In this document: piece by piece, positions 17,119-26,251 of the stretch
Layout: each line of letters begins with the position of its first letter
How positions within the stretch are numbered: position 1 is the first letter of the stretch
DNA from: Desulfitibacter alkalitolerans DSM 16504
GTDB lineage: Bacteria > Bacillota > DSM-16504 > Desulfitibacterales > Desulfitibacteraceae
Assembly (NCBI RefSeq): GCF_000620305.1
Contig: NZ_KK211100.1
Coordinates: 1,180,627 to 1,244,626 of the forward strand
Length of the DNA stretch: 64,000 bases
Direction: 5' to 3'
Made by a program: the position numbers and the translations under genes
The notes under the pieces: generated by a model
Told to the model about the DNA's origin: nothing
Database searches by the model: none
What the model saw: the letters and a program-made list of their open reading frames with translations, nothing else

Positions 17119-17213
17119 TTCCATCCCCCCGTTTTGGTAAAGTCAACCTCCAAAGGATTATTGCAATTAAAGACATCATTTACTTCTGAAGGTTTCCCGC
17201 CTTGAGCTGCAAA

Positions 17214-17242
17214 TTGACGGATACTCCATCATGATTTATATT
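17214..17242 (+). promoter_or_regulatory. Sigma-A-type promoter of the histidine kinase gene
   Basis: TTGACG (17214-17219) and TATATT (17237-17242) are separated by 17 nt. The spacing is optimal and both boxes differ from consensus by one base. It lies about 110 nt upstream of the kinase start. Confidence 0.6.
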
Positions 17243-17276
17243 ATAATTATATTAAGATAAGAGCAGACAAAATAGT

Positions 17277-17307
17277 GCCGCAAGTCATCCATTGAGTGAC
17301 TTGCGGC
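17277..17307 (+). promoter_or_regulatory. Leader hairpin before the histidine kinase gene
   Basis: GCCGCAAGTCA (17277-17287) and TGACTTGCGGC (17297-17307) form a perfect 11-bp stem with a 9-nt loop in the predicted leader RNA. No T-run follows directly, so it looks more like an operator or RNA control element than a terminator. Confidence 0.6.
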
Positions 17308-17350
17308 TAATGATAAAGCTATTGCTTTTTTATGGGCGGAGGAAATGGAA

Positions 17351-19084
17351 ATGACCGAGACCTTTGTGTACCAATCCTATTATATTGCTCTTTTTCACGT
17401 TCTTGCCCTGTTTTTGCTTGTCTTTATCAACGCCGTGATCTATCTTAAAGCGGTGAAAAGTCCCTTGCTTTCCTCGTTTTTTGTATTGCAGGGCATACTT
17501 GCCCTCTGGATTGTATCTAAGATCCTGAAAACATTTGCACCAAATGCCATCCTGAAGTTTTTCTTTGTGGTTTCTCAATATGCAGGTGTTTGCTTTTTAG
17601 GTGTGGCTCTTATTGTCTTTGCCCATATTTATGCCAACGGCGTCAAGCCCTCCAAGAAGCTTATGCTGCCCCTGTCTATCATATCCGCTCTTTTTTTTCT
17701 GATAATTGTCACAAATCCTCTCCATTATTTATTTTATACTCATTTTGATTTTTGGGGAGACAGCTTTGGACCGCTTTTTTATTTATTTCAAGGCTTTAGC
17801 TTTTCATTATTTGCAATTGGGGTTATTTTATGTGCAAAGAGGTTTTTTGGCCGATTCAGCCCAAAACCCATTCAAACCCTTTTGCTTACTACTGCCATAG
17901 CCATACCCATGATTGCCAATATTCTTTATGTGTTCCGCTATTTCAAGAAAATTTTTGGCTTTTCCCCACCCTTTGACATAACACCCATGTCCGCATCTGC
18001 ATCCCTCATTATATTTGCCTTTGCCACTTTTAAGCTTCAATTCTTTGATAATCTTAAAATTGCCCGCAGGGCTGCTTTATCCAATGTGCCGGAAGGTATC
18101 CTGCTTACAACAGGAGATAGAATTGCAGGTTTTAACGAGACTTTTATAAAAATGCCTGCTGCCGGTCAACTTATTCCCCAGGGCAAAAAAAGCCTAGTCA
18201 GTGCTTCAGGCAATGGCACCTTCAAGGAAAATCAAAAACTGTCTTTTGCCTTTGATACAAACAAGGGTCAGGATTTTATTTACCAAACGGGAAATGATAA
18301 TTACATAAGGGTTATTTACCGACCCATAACACAAAAATCATTCTGTGGAGCATTTATCCGCTTTATTGATGTTACAGTAAAGCAGACCATTCTAAAAAAA
18401 TTGCAGATGAGAAATGCTGAGCTGCAGTCAGCCAATCAGCAGTTAGAGCTTCAAGCTGAAATAAAAAAAAGGCTTGTTGTTACCAGGACTTGCAATTTTA
18501 TTGCCCAAGAAGCCCATGACATATTAGGGCATTCAATCATGCTTGCCATTTCTTTATTGGAAATAGCTCGCCTGTCCAAGACAGATACCCAGGCAAGTGA
18601 ATACATGCATAAAGCAAAAAAGATTTTATCTGACAGCTTAAAAGAAATCAACTCAATTACCTCAGTTGAAAACAAAAGTCCTTTACTAAGGCAAAACATA
18701 GAAGGGCGGTTGGAAAAATTGGCTGATGAATTCCGCTCAGCTTTTATTGATGTTGAGATTAACTGTTCCAGTTTGCAGCATGAACTTGAAAAAGCTATTG
18801 AGGACACCATATTCAAGGTGTGCCGTGAAGCTATAACCAATGCTTTGCGCCATGGGAAGGCAAATAGAGTGGACATAATTTTGCGAAGCAAAAACGAAAA
18901 GATAGAATTATTTATAATTGACAACGGCCTAGGCTGCCAGACAGTGCAAAAAGGCATGGGTCTAAAGGGTATGGAACAGCGAGTTTCCCGCCTCAAAGGC
19001 ACCTTTAACTGCCATCCCTTATACGGCCAGGGCTTTTGTGTCCAGTCAGCCATCCCTCTTTATCCCATGACAACAGTGGGTTAG
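17351..19084 (+). CDS. Sensor histidine kinase, 7TM N-terminus, LiaS/DegS-type kinase core
   Basis: About 577 residues. The N-terminal 230 residues form seven hydrophobic segments, as in the histidine-kinase 7TM input domain, then a PAS-like region (GILLTTGDRIAGFNETF). The dimerisation helix has QEAHDILGHSIMLA with the probable phospho-His near residue 389. The ATPase domain shows EAITNALRHGKANRVDI, IIDNGLGC and GMGLKGMEQRV. ATG 17351 is chosen because GGAGGA sits 7 nt upstream of it and only 1 nt before ATG 17345. It converges with the response-regulator gene with a 1-nt gap, an odd layout for a two-component pair. Confidence 0.88.
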   Translation: MTETFVYQSYYIALFHVLALFLLVFINAVIYLKAVKSPLLSSFFVLQGILALWIVSKILKTFAPNAILKFFFVVSQYAGVCFLGVALIVFAHIYANGVKPSKKLMLPLSIISALFFLIIVTNPLHYLFYTHFDFWGDSFGPLFYLFQGFSFSLFAIGVILCAKRFFGRFSPKPIQTLLLTTAIAIPMIANILYVFRYFKKIFGFSPPFDITPMSASASLIIFAFATFKLQFFDNLKIARRAALSNVPEGILLTTGDRIAGFNETFIKMPAAGQLIPQGKKSLVSASGNGTFKENQKLSFAFDTNKGQDFIYQTGNDNYIRVIYRPITQKSFCGAFIRFIDVTVKQTILKKLQMRNAELQSANQQLELQAEIKKRLVVTRTCNFIAQEAHDILGHSIMLAISLLEIARLSKTDTQASEYMHKAKKILSDSLKEINSITSVENKSPLLRQNIEGRLEKLADEFRSAFIDVEINCSSLQHELEKAIEDTIFKVCREAITNALRHGKANRVDIILRSKNEKIELFIIDNGLGCQTVQKGMGLKGMEQRVSRLKGTFNCHPLYGQGFCVQSAIPLYPMTTVG

Positions 19085-19085
19085 T

Positions 19086-19748
19086 CTATATAATATTATT
19101 TTGCAGGGCGAATACAGCTAACTGGGTCCTATCCTTTAAGCCGGTTGTATCTAGAATGCGCGCTATCCTATTTTTTATTGAGCCTTCAGAATAATTTAAA
19201 GCCTTACCTATTTCCTTATTGCTTTTCCCGTCTACCAAAAGCCGGATAATCTTCCTGTCAATTGCGTCAAGACCATATTCATCGTGCAGCTGTTCTAATA
19301 CCTCAAGTTCACTTGCTTTTTTTGAAGGTGAAAGTTTAATCCTCCTTCGAACCAGGCCGGCAATTTCATCCTGCATTACAAACAATCCTTCGAAAACACA
19401 TTTAATTGACATGATAAGCATTGGCGGCTTAATGTCCTTTAGCACATAACCATTTGCACCTTTTTTGTATACTTCCAGTACATTTCTTTCGTCCCCGAAG
19501 GTGGTAAGCATTATAACCTTAATATGGGGCATTTCCTTTTTAATGGTTTCCAGGGCAAAAACGCCATCCCTGACAGGCATTTTTATGTCAAGAAGCACAA
19601 TATCCGGTTTCCTCTCGCGGCAAATATTTAGTATTTCCTCACCGTTGCCTGCAAGGCCCACAACTTCCATTTCACTGTCTGCTGAAAGAACCATTGAAAG
19701 CATTTCCCGAAGCAGTACCTGGTCATCAGCTATAGCTATTTTAATCAT
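19086..19748 (-). CDS. NarL/LuxR-type response regulator
   Basis: A 220-residue two-domain regulator. The receiver has AIADDQVLLREMLSM, the phospho-acceptor in DIVLLDIKMP, and VIMLTTFGDE, with K in VLKDIKPP. The C-terminal GerE/LuxR helix-turn-helix shows LLVDGKSNKEIGKALNYSEG. The gene converges with the kinase at 17351-19084 and overlaps the end of the upstream ATPase-less sensor by 8 nt. It should be phosphorylated by the convergent kinase. Target genes are not apparent. ATG 19748 is preferred to upstream starts because the receiver begins there. Confidence 0.9.
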   Translation of the reverse strand: MIKIAIADDQVLLREMLSMVLSADSEMEVVGLAGNGEEILNICRERKPDIVLLDIKMPVRDGVFALETIKKEMPHIKVIMLTTFGDERNVLEVYKKGANGYVLKDIKPPMLIMSIKCVFEGLFVMQDEIAGLVRRRIKLSPSKKASELEVLEQLHDEYGLDAIDRKIIRLLVDGKSNKEIGKALNYSEGSIKNRIARILDTTGLKDRTQLAVFALQNNII

Positions 19749-20862
19749 TTTTTCCATCCTTTCTGTCACCCAGCATCAATTTTTGCATGGCAAGGCGCAC
19801 CACTGCAATTACTTCCCGGCAGTCTTCTATTAAGCCCGGCAATTTTTCCTGTTTATTGTAAAAGGACACCGTTTCAAGCTCAGAAAGGAGTTTTTCTATC
19901 TTGGTGCCGACAATTTCCTTTATATCTTTTGCAGCTTTTGCTTTCTGTTCTTCTTCTAAAAGCTTTTCAGCAGTATCCAGAAAAGTCTTAAGCTTTATAT
20001 TCAATTCTTCAAGCTCAGCATTTTTTTCCTCCAGTTCTTTTTCAAGGAGTGATATTTCTGTTATGTCGTGAAAATTCAGCACTGTTGCCTCAATGCTTCC
20101 CCTTTTATCCTTTACCTGGGTTGAGCCATACTGGTAGTGCCTTATACCATTGGGAAAAGAAAGGGCAACTTCTTCATGTTGTACCATGCCGCCTTTTTGG
20201 CAGCCCTTTTTTGATACAGTTAATGCTTGCAAATTCTGAAGGAATTCATCCATGGTCAACCCCTCCTGCAGGAACGGCCATGTTTTTTTGGTCTGCAGGT
20301 TTGCATCAATGAGCTTCCCGCTCCTTTCGAAGATAAGTATCATGTCGTCAAGCTCCTGCATGAAATTATCTATTGACACAGGCGAAAGCTCCACAAATAT
20401 GCTGTGCCGTGCTAATATTAAAAAAATACTGAAAACTCCAAAATCAAGCACTGGCAGATAATCTGCCAGTACACCAGAATTGTTGTTCCATAAATACAAA
20501 ACACACATAATATGTGTCAGAAAAACCAGGCCAAACATGCCGTATTGCTTAAGATTGCATCCTCTACGGTACATGCTGGAGAAAATACATAAGAGCGGGG
20601 CAGTGGCAAACAGGGCTATAAACCGCTGCAAAGTCAGGTATAAGCCCTGCAGCTCAAGTGATGGAGAAACAAGTGCCATAAAACCCATAACCGGCAGACA
20701 TAAAAGACCAAGCAATGTAATGATAATCAGCCACAATAAAAATCCTTTGCCAACTTTAACAACTCCATAGGCACATAAAAGTGCTGCAAAGATGATGCAA
20801 GCAATTGTGGCTGCAATCAGAAGCATGGCATAATAGGAATAGGCAGCATAATAGTCTATCAC
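19741..20862 (-). CDS. Membrane PAS sensor resembling a histidine kinase without ATPase domain
   Basis: About 373 residues. Five to six membrane segments fill the first 160. A PAS domain follows (DDMILIFERSGKLIDAN ... NFHDITEISLLEKE), then a coiled coil and a final helical region. The helical region contains KDIKEIVGTKIEKLL, which aligns with the kinase's QEAHDILGHSI, but Lys replaces the phospho-His and no N/G-box ATPase follows. GTG 20862 is the likely start because GGAGGAGGAGA precedes it. The longer frame from TTG 20910 has no such site. It is coupled to the response-regulator gene (8-nt overlap). It may tune kinase signalling by forming mixed dimers, which is inference. Confidence 0.7.
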   Translation of the reverse strand: MIDYYAAYSYYAMLLIAATIACIIFAALLCAYGVVKVGKGFLLWLIIITLLGLLCLPVMGFMALVSPSLELQGLYLTLQRFIALFATAPLLCIFSSMYRRGCNLKQYGMFGLVFLTHIMCVLYLWNNNSGVLADYLPVLDFGVFSIFLILARHSIFVELSPVSIDNFMQELDDMILIFERSGKLIDANLQTKKTWPFLQEGLTMDEFLQNLQALTVSKKGCQKGGMVQHEEVALSFPNGIRHYQYGSTQVKDKRGSIEATVLNFHDITEISLLEKELEEKNAELEELNIKLKTFLDTAEKLLEEEQKAKAAKDIKEIVGTKIEKLLSELETVSFYNKQEKLPGLIEDCREVIAVVRLAMQKLMLGDRKDGKND

Positions 20863-20899
20863 TCTCTCCTCCTCCAACCACAGGGTAAGTATCCCACTT

Positions 20900-22801
20900 T
20901 TAAAAATCAAGCCTCTTCAATTCTTCTCTAAGCTCTAGGGGTATGGCAGCAATTTTTGTATTTTTGCCGTTGATTGAGGCCTTTCCTACAAAGACAAGAC
21001 ATAATGACCATAAAAAGCCCAGTTCAGATCCTGGCAGTTCTTCATTCCAAAAATAGCCGTCTCCATCAGTGGAACTAAACTTTTTAGTTATTGGGCCAAT
21101 GGTACTCCAACCGCCCTTGTCTAGAAGATACTTTAATAATTCTTTTTCCTCCTGCTCCAGGTCCTCTATAATAGCTTTCAAATTATTTGTATCTAAAAGA
21201 AATTCAGCTAGAGCTTTTTCCCTGTCTTTTCTTTTACGATAATTGGGGAGTTCATAATATTCACATGCACCTTCAAGCCAAATGGCCGGCATATTTTTCA
21301 TGCACCTAGCTAAACCTGCATCTACTGGAAGTGTCTTAGCTTCTATTTCTTTTCTCTTTTTCTCCTCATATTGTTCCATAACATAGTCTTGTTCTGAAAA
21401 AAAGCTTTCTGCAAACTCTTCGAGGTTGTCCTTTTTTAAAATAAGTTCCAAAGTTTTTATTTGTTCTTTAAAATCAGCATGAACATGTTTAGTGTCAATT
21501 TTGTTTAATTCTTCAAGAGCCTCTTCATCCATACCCATTGCCTGATAGCTTAGTGCCTTGCTAAATAATACAACAGGGTGATTGGGGTAGGCATTATCTA
21601 TGGCTTCTAGAGTTTGCAGGCTGTGTTCATAGTCAGATAATTGAAAATGCAGTTGGCTTAAATAAAATAAAACATCTGGGGACGCCTTGCCTTTTGAAAC
21701 TGCATTATTCAAGAGCCCTACTGCCTCTTCTACCTTACCCTGGTTAGATAATTTTTTTGCCTTCTCAAGGGCTTCAGCTAGTTCTTTAGTGTTTTCATCA
21801 ACCATTTCAATTTCACTAATTCTAAGATATTGTATTTTGCCATCAACCTTTACAGGAATATTTTCATTATATTGATATAGACCTAGTTCAACCAAGGCTT
21901 TTGCAGCTGCATATTTTACATCCAGGGATACAGTTGCATCCTCAAGGAGTTCTTTTCCAAGTTCCAGTCCCCAGTCTTCTCCATATAAAATAAGTGCCAT
22001 AGTTGCTTTACTTACAACTTCAGCAGATTGATCTGCATCAAATAGAAAAGCTAGCATGGTCATTCTAATTTCGCTATTTGCAACAAGGCTAGTAAATACT
22101 GCTTTCTCATCCATTGCATTATCATTATCATGTAGGTTTTCTATATTTTTTTGTTCATCTAATTGATAAGGTATTTGAAAGGGAGGAACTACACCCCTGT
22201 CAGCCATGAGGGCTACCCTTTGCATCTGAATGGAGATATTCTCGTTTTCATGTATTGAAGACCAGATACCTGCAGCCTGACGAAATCTGCCCAGGTTAAA
22301 AGCTGCCACACCAGCCATGAATCTAATTTCCCAGTTATCTACAATGTTCTGCCAGTTGCGATATGTGTTATAAACCAGACGATGGTCTTCCAGGTCTCCT
22401 GCCGTTTCAAAAATAGTCATTAAATATTCCTTCCAGTATTTAGGTATATCTGATTTATTTCTATAAGAGGACAAGCCCTGTTCAAAGTCTTTAACAGCCT
22501 GATCAAGCTCACTAACTGCTTGTTTTTTATCTCCTTGCTTAGTATATATCTGGGCAGCAAGAGCATGTCCAAAGGGATTAGCTGGTGCCGCTTCGTCAAT
22601 ATTTGGTTTTATGGCTTCTAGTGCATGCTCTAAATCCCCCTTGTGAAGTAGGGCTAAGCCTAGATTATTTCTTGCAAAAGGGTCACTTTTAGGGTCAAGC
22701 CCCAAGATTTTTTGAAAATGCTTGACTGCCTTGTCAAATTCACTTTTTTCAAGTAGTTCTATACCTTGCTCCATTAATTTTAAAATATCTTTGTTTTGCA
22801 T
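20900..22801 (-). CDS. TPR-repeat protein
   Basis: About 633 residues with tetratricopeptide repeats at residues about 5-110 (FDKAVKHFQKILGLDPKSDP, NNLGLALLHKGDLEHALEA) and 335-450 (KVEEAVGLLNNAVSKGKASP, YQAMGMDEEALEELNKI). The last 150 residues are not TPR and include a segment like SEC-C-adjacent domains (DREKALAEFLLDTNNLKAI). There is no signal peptide or membrane segment, so it is a cytosolic scaffold. The start is uncertain: ATG 22801, GTG 22807 or ATG 22816, since AAGGA lies between them. It ends 37 nt before the PAS-sensor gene on the same strand. Confidence 0.8.
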   Translation of the reverse strand: MQNKDILKLMEQGIELLEKSEFDKAVKHFQKILGLDPKSDPFARNNLGLALLHKGDLEHALEAIKPNIDEAAPANPFGHALAAQIYTKQGDKKQAVSELDQAVKDFEQGLSSYRNKSDIPKYWKEYLMTIFETAGDLEDHRLVYNTYRNWQNIVDNWEIRFMAGVAAFNLGRFRQAAGIWSSIHENENISIQMQRVALMADRGVVPPFQIPYQLDEQKNIENLHDNDNAMDEKAVFTSLVANSEIRMTMLAFLFDADQSAEVVSKATMALILYGEDWGLELGKELLEDATVSLDVKYAAAKALVELGLYQYNENIPVKVDGKIQYLRISEIEMVDENTKELAEALEKAKKLSNQGKVEEAVGLLNNAVSKGKASPDVLFYLSQLHFQLSDYEHSLQTLEAIDNAYPNHPVVLFSKALSYQAMGMDEEALEELNKIDTKHVHADFKEQIKTLELILKKDNLEEFAESFFSEQDYVMEQYEEKKRKEIEAKTLPVDAGLARCMKNMPAIWLEGACEYYELPNYRKRKDREKALAEFLLDTNNLKAIIEDLEQEEKELLKYLLDKGGWSTIGPITKKFSSTDGDGYFWNEELPGSELGFLWSLCLVFVGKASINGKNTKIAAIPLELREELKRLDF

Positions 22802-22859
22802 TTTCACGCCACACATCCTTAAATGTTTTTCGGTTAGTTTGTTAAACTGTGCTCAAAAA

Positions 22860-23858
22860 CTAAAAGGGTACTTCAATTTCTTTCGTATATGAATCACAAA
22901 ACATCAATTGTTCATCAAAAAATAATTTTGCTTCATAGAATTCTGGTCTTTTTAATTTTGCTAAACTCAACTCCAAATAATTATCAATTGAATATTTATT
23001 ATTTTCCCATGCGAAGGTTCTGCCTGTTAGCTTCTCTTTAATCTCACATTTTATATGAAATGGGTCACAATTAACAATAGGTTTATTAATTTTGAATACT
23101 ATTTTATCTGTATTCATATCAACTTCCTCTACAAATATCCATTTTCGTTCAAAAAAATTGCCTTTTTGACCGCTACCAATTTTATTCTTAAATTGCTTTT
23201 TTATTTTTGAAGGCAGCAAATACAATAAAGTTCTATATTCTGCTTCGCTACGACACCAAATATAATTTAAACAGTCAAAATCCAGGGTATCCTTTACTAT
23301 AACCTCTGCATGCCGGTGGTAAACAATTTTTCTTGTATCTCCAGGCATAATATATGAATTATGATAAACTAACTCAAAAGGTATATTTTTAAAAAAATTA
23401 GCTTCTCCACTCACGAAGGCTCCAGCAGCAGCTAGACTTCCATCAGAAAAAAACACATTTTTACGAATTAATAGTTTCTTGGGATCAAATAAAAAATAAA
23501 TAGGAAATGGGCAATGGGCATTTAATTGTCTTTGTGATTTAGGCCTAAAGCCTTCATTGCGATACTGGGTAGGGGTACGAGGTCTAAAATAAAGTCTTAC
23601 ATATTCTTTCCATTGCCTCTCTGTCTGATCAATCACCTCACAACTTGCGTTATCTGTAATCATCTCACCTTTTTCTTCTAAATATGCCCTGCTATAAAAA
23701 GCGCCTTTTTTAAAAATAGAAATAGCATTATCTAAGTTAGTAAAGTGATATATAAATTTAGGCCACCAACTTCTAGAATTATCAAGCCAGCTAGCCTGCT
23801 GTAAATTTTTAATATGTTCTAGAATCTCCTTGGCATCCGATTTAAATTCATTGGTCAT
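22860..23858 (-). CDS. darT: DarT-type DNA ADP-ribosyltransferase toxin
   Basis: A 332-residue protein. The N-terminal 220 residues fit DarT (DUF4433): IYHFTNLDNAISIFKKGAFYS, VRLYFRPRTPTQYRNEG, FSDGSLAA, and YHRHAEVIV, which carries the probable catalytic Glu. DarT enzymes ADP-ribosylate thymidine in single-stranded DNA using NAD+. About 100 extra C-terminal residues (DKIVFKINKPIVN on) are unusual and of unknown role. It overlaps the macrodomain antitoxin gene by 11 nt. DarTG systems are known to block phage replication. Confidence 0.9.
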   Translation of the reverse strand: MTNEFKSDAKEILEHIKNLQQASWLDNSRSWWPKFIYHFTNLDNAISIFKKGAFYSRAYLEEKGEMITDNASCEVIDQTERQWKEYVRLYFRPRTPTQYRNEGFRPKSQRQLNAHCPFPIYFLFDPKKLLIRKNVFFSDGSLAAAGAFVSGEANFFKNIPFELVYHNSYIMPGDTRKIVYHRHAEVIVKDTLDFDCLNYIWCRSEAEYRTLLYLLPSKIKKQFKNKIGSGQKGNFFERKWIFVEEVDMNTDKIVFKINKPIVNCDPFHIKCEIKEKLTGRTFAWENNKYSIDNYLELSLAKLKRPEFYEAKLFFDEQLMFCDSYTKEIEVPF

Positions 23859-24795
23859 AGTTCCTTACCTCAGACAGAGTTTTCCCTGAAAACACACCAT
23901 CTTCTAATGGTTTGGAAATAAATTGAAGACCGACCGAATTATTTACATTAGCAATATCCTTAATTTTATTATAATCTGATGCAACCAAAACTGGTTTTAG
24001 ATACGGAAGATTGCGCAACATTGATACTAAAAATGGTAGATATTCTTCTAATTCATTTGGCACATTATCTTTTATAAAAAATCCAAAACTACGAATAAAT
24101 TGCCAAAGATTTACCATTTCTTCTTCATAAATATATTTTTGTTTCCCTTGACTTTTTATTAAAATAGCCTTCTCGGGTTCATCTACAATTTTTGCTGTAA
24201 AGCCAATTTTACTGTCCAATGTGAAAAAAGAATCTTGTTTTTCAAGTAATTCCTCAATATCCTCCCATACTTCAATAAAAGCTAACGATTCTGGTTCACT
24301 TCTTAACCACTTTTTTATTTCCTCAATATTACGCTGTTCAACCTCAAAAGGGTCATTTCTATATAAATAAACATATATATCAATGGGTAACCTGCTTAAG
24401 TACTTTTCCATAAGAGGACGAACTTGACTTTCCCAATCCAGTTCGCCATTTCCACATCCCAACATAGGAAATGCTATAGAGGTGATTCCTTTATCTTCAT
24501 ATGAGCAAACAAACTTTTTAAGTCCGGCTTCAATATACTCCACCTTCGAGGAACTTCTCCAATGTTTTTTAGTAGGAAAATTTAATATCCATTTATGGCT
24601 TGTTTTATATAGCCAAAGCTTACCTATGTCAATCTCTTTTCTCTCACATAGGTCCTGATATTGTTTAAACATCTCAGGGTAAATACTTTTAAAATCTTTT
24701 GCAATACCTTTGCCCATAACGCCCACAGTATTAACTGTATTAACTAAAACACGTGCAGGAGTCTTAAATAGATCACCTATCACATATGTAATCAT
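23848..24795 (-). CDS. darG: DarG-type macrodomain antitoxin
   Basis: A 315-residue protein. The N-terminal 150 residues are a macrodomain: ITYVIGDLFKTPARVLVNTV, VGVMGKGIAKDFK, and AFPMLGCGNGELDWE. In DarG this domain removes ADP-ribose from DNA. The C-terminal half (FFTLDSKIGFTAKIVDEPEK on) corresponds to the part that binds DarT directly. AAGGAGGT lies 8 nt before the ATG. Antitoxin-first order with an 11-nt overlap fits known DarTG operons. Confidence 0.9.
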   Translation of the reverse strand: MITYVIGDLFKTPARVLVNTVNTVGVMGKGIAKDFKSIYPEMFKQYQDLCERKEIDIGKLWLYKTSHKWILNFPTKKHWRSSSKVEYIEAGLKKFVCSYEDKGITSIAFPMLGCGNGELDWESQVRPLMEKYLSRLPIDIYVYLYRNDPFEVEQRNIEEIKKWLRSEPESLAFIEVWEDIEELLEKQDSFFTLDSKIGFTAKIVDEPEKAILIKSQGKQKYIYEEEMVNLWQFIRSFGFFIKDNVPNELEEYLPFLVSMLRNLPYLKPVLVASDYNKIKDIANVNNSVGLQFISKPLEDGVFSGKTLSEVRNYDQ

Positions 24796-24896
24796 TGAGC
24801 AAACCTCCTTTTTATTACATTATATCATAAAAGATCAAATATTCAAACACATGTTCCCCTTGGAATGGCTGCTATATGCCCTTGGATTAAAAAAAT

Positions 24897-24951
24897 GGTT
24901 AACATGTTTCTTTTAATATAATACTTTTTAAAGCATTATGCCATGTTAACC
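24897..24951. repeat. 10-bp inverted repeat upstream of darG
   Basis: GGTTAACATG (24897-24906) and CATGTTAACC (24942-24951) are perfect complements 35 nt apart in the AT-rich gap 24796-25030. It lies about 100 nt from the darG start, so it could be an operator, though it could also be a weak terminator of the polysaccharide operon. Confidence 0.4.
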
Positions 24952-25030
24952 TATTATATTTGTCAATATTAAATTAGAAGAAGAAAGAAAGAAAGAGTTT
25001 AAAGTAACTAGTCATGGATTAATTATTGAA

Positions 25031-25064
25031 CAAAGACCAGCCAGCAGAACCGTCCCCCTGGTGG
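25031..25064 (-). terminator. Possible terminator/REP hairpin after ugd
   Basis: On the minus strand ACCACCAGGGGGACGG is followed by CTGCTGGCTGGT and TCTTTG, allowing an ACCA-CAG/CTG-TGGT stem directly after the ugd stop. The GGGGGACGGTTC sequence is of the type often repeated in Clostridia. Weak support. Confidence 0.35.
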
Positions 25065-25065
25065 T

Positions 25066-26235
25066 TTAATCCCTGGTAAACAAGTCCCTAGTATAAACCT
25101 TATCCTTTACATCTTCAATCTCTCCAGACAGCCTGTTTGAAACAATAACATCAGATATCTTTTTAAACTCTGCCAGGTCCTTTACTACCTTTAAACCTTC
25201 AAAGGTGTTTTCATTTAGTACAGGCTCATATACTACCAGGTCTACTCTTTTTTCTTTTAACCTCTCTATCACACCCTGGACAGCAGAAGCCCTGAAGTTA
25301 TCTGATCCTGTCTTCATAATCAGCCTATAAATGCCAACCACCCTTGGCTTCCTTGCCATTATCATAGAAGCTATATGGTCTTTTCTTGTACTGTTGGCTT
25401 CAACAATGGCACCAATTATTTTTTGGGGTACATTTTCATAATTGACCAGTAACTGTTTTGTATCCTTGGGCAGGCAGTAACCTCCATAACCAAAGGAAGG
25501 GTTATTGTAATGGTTACCGATCCTCGGATCAAGGCAGACTCCTTCAATAATCTCCCTGGTGTCCAAGTCGTTTAATTCTGCATATGTGTCCAACTCATTA
25601 AAATATGCCACTCGCATGGCTAGATAGGCATTGGAAAAAAGCTTAACAGCCTCGGCCTCTGTTGAATCTATATATAGAACAGGGATATCTTCCTTCAGGG
25701 CTCCCTCAACCAGCAACTGGGCAAAAACCCTTGCCCTTTGTGATTTTTCCCCAATGATAATCCTAGAGGGATAAAGGTTGTCATATAAAGCCTTTCCTTC
25801 CCTCAAAAATTCTGGAGAGAAAATTATCTTGTCTGTTTTAAACTGCTCTTTAATCTCTCTGGTATATCCAACTGGTATAGTAGATTTAATCACCATTGTT
25901 GCTTCCGGGTTTATCTCAAGGATATCCTTTACAACAGTTTCAACAGATTTAGTATTAAAATACCTTGTCTCCACATCATAGTCCGTTGGTGCAGCTATAA
26001 TCACATATTCAGCACCCTGATATGCTTCATGTTTGTCAGTTGTAGCTATCAGATTAAGCCTTTTATTTGCCAGGTAATATTCTATCTCCCTGTCGGCGAT
26101 AGGAGATATTCTCCTATTTATCATGTCTACTCTTTCAGGAGCTATGTCAAAGGCTAATACCTGATTATGCTGTGCCAGCAAAACAGCATTTGAGAGCCCA
26201 ACGTATCCTGTCCCCACTACTGCTATTTTGTTCAT
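25066..26235 (-). CDS. ugd: UDP-glucose 6-dehydrogenase
   Basis: A 389-residue enzyme that oxidises UDP-glucose to UDP-glucuronate with two NAD+. The N-terminal Rossmann motif is [51 protein letters not shown] residues and the catalytic Cys loop [14 protein letters not shown] are present. AGGAGGAG precedes the ATG. It is last in the polysaccharide cluster and works with galU, which makes its substrate, and with the split UDP-sugar epimerase. Confidence 0.95.
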   Translation of the reverse strand: MNKIAVVGTGYVGLSNAVLLAQHNQVLAFDIAPERVDMINRRISPIADREIEYYLANKRLNLIATTDKHEAYQGAEYVIIAAPTDYDVETRYFNTKSVETVVKDILEINPEATMVIKSTIPVGYTREIKEQFKTDKIIFSPEFLREGKALYDNLYPSRIIIGEKSQRARVFAQLLVEGALKEDIPVLYIDSTEAEAVKLFSNAYLAMRVAYFNELDTYAELNDLDTREIIEGVCLDPRIGNHYNNPSFGYGGYCLPKDTKQLLVNYENVPQKIIGAIVEANSTRKDHIASMIMARKPRVVGIYRLIMKTGSDNFRASAVQGVIERLKEKRVDLVVYEPVLNENTFEGLKVVKDLAEFKKISDVIVSNRLSGEIEDVKDKVYTRDLFTRD

Positions 26236-26251
26236 TTTCTCCTCCTAATGA

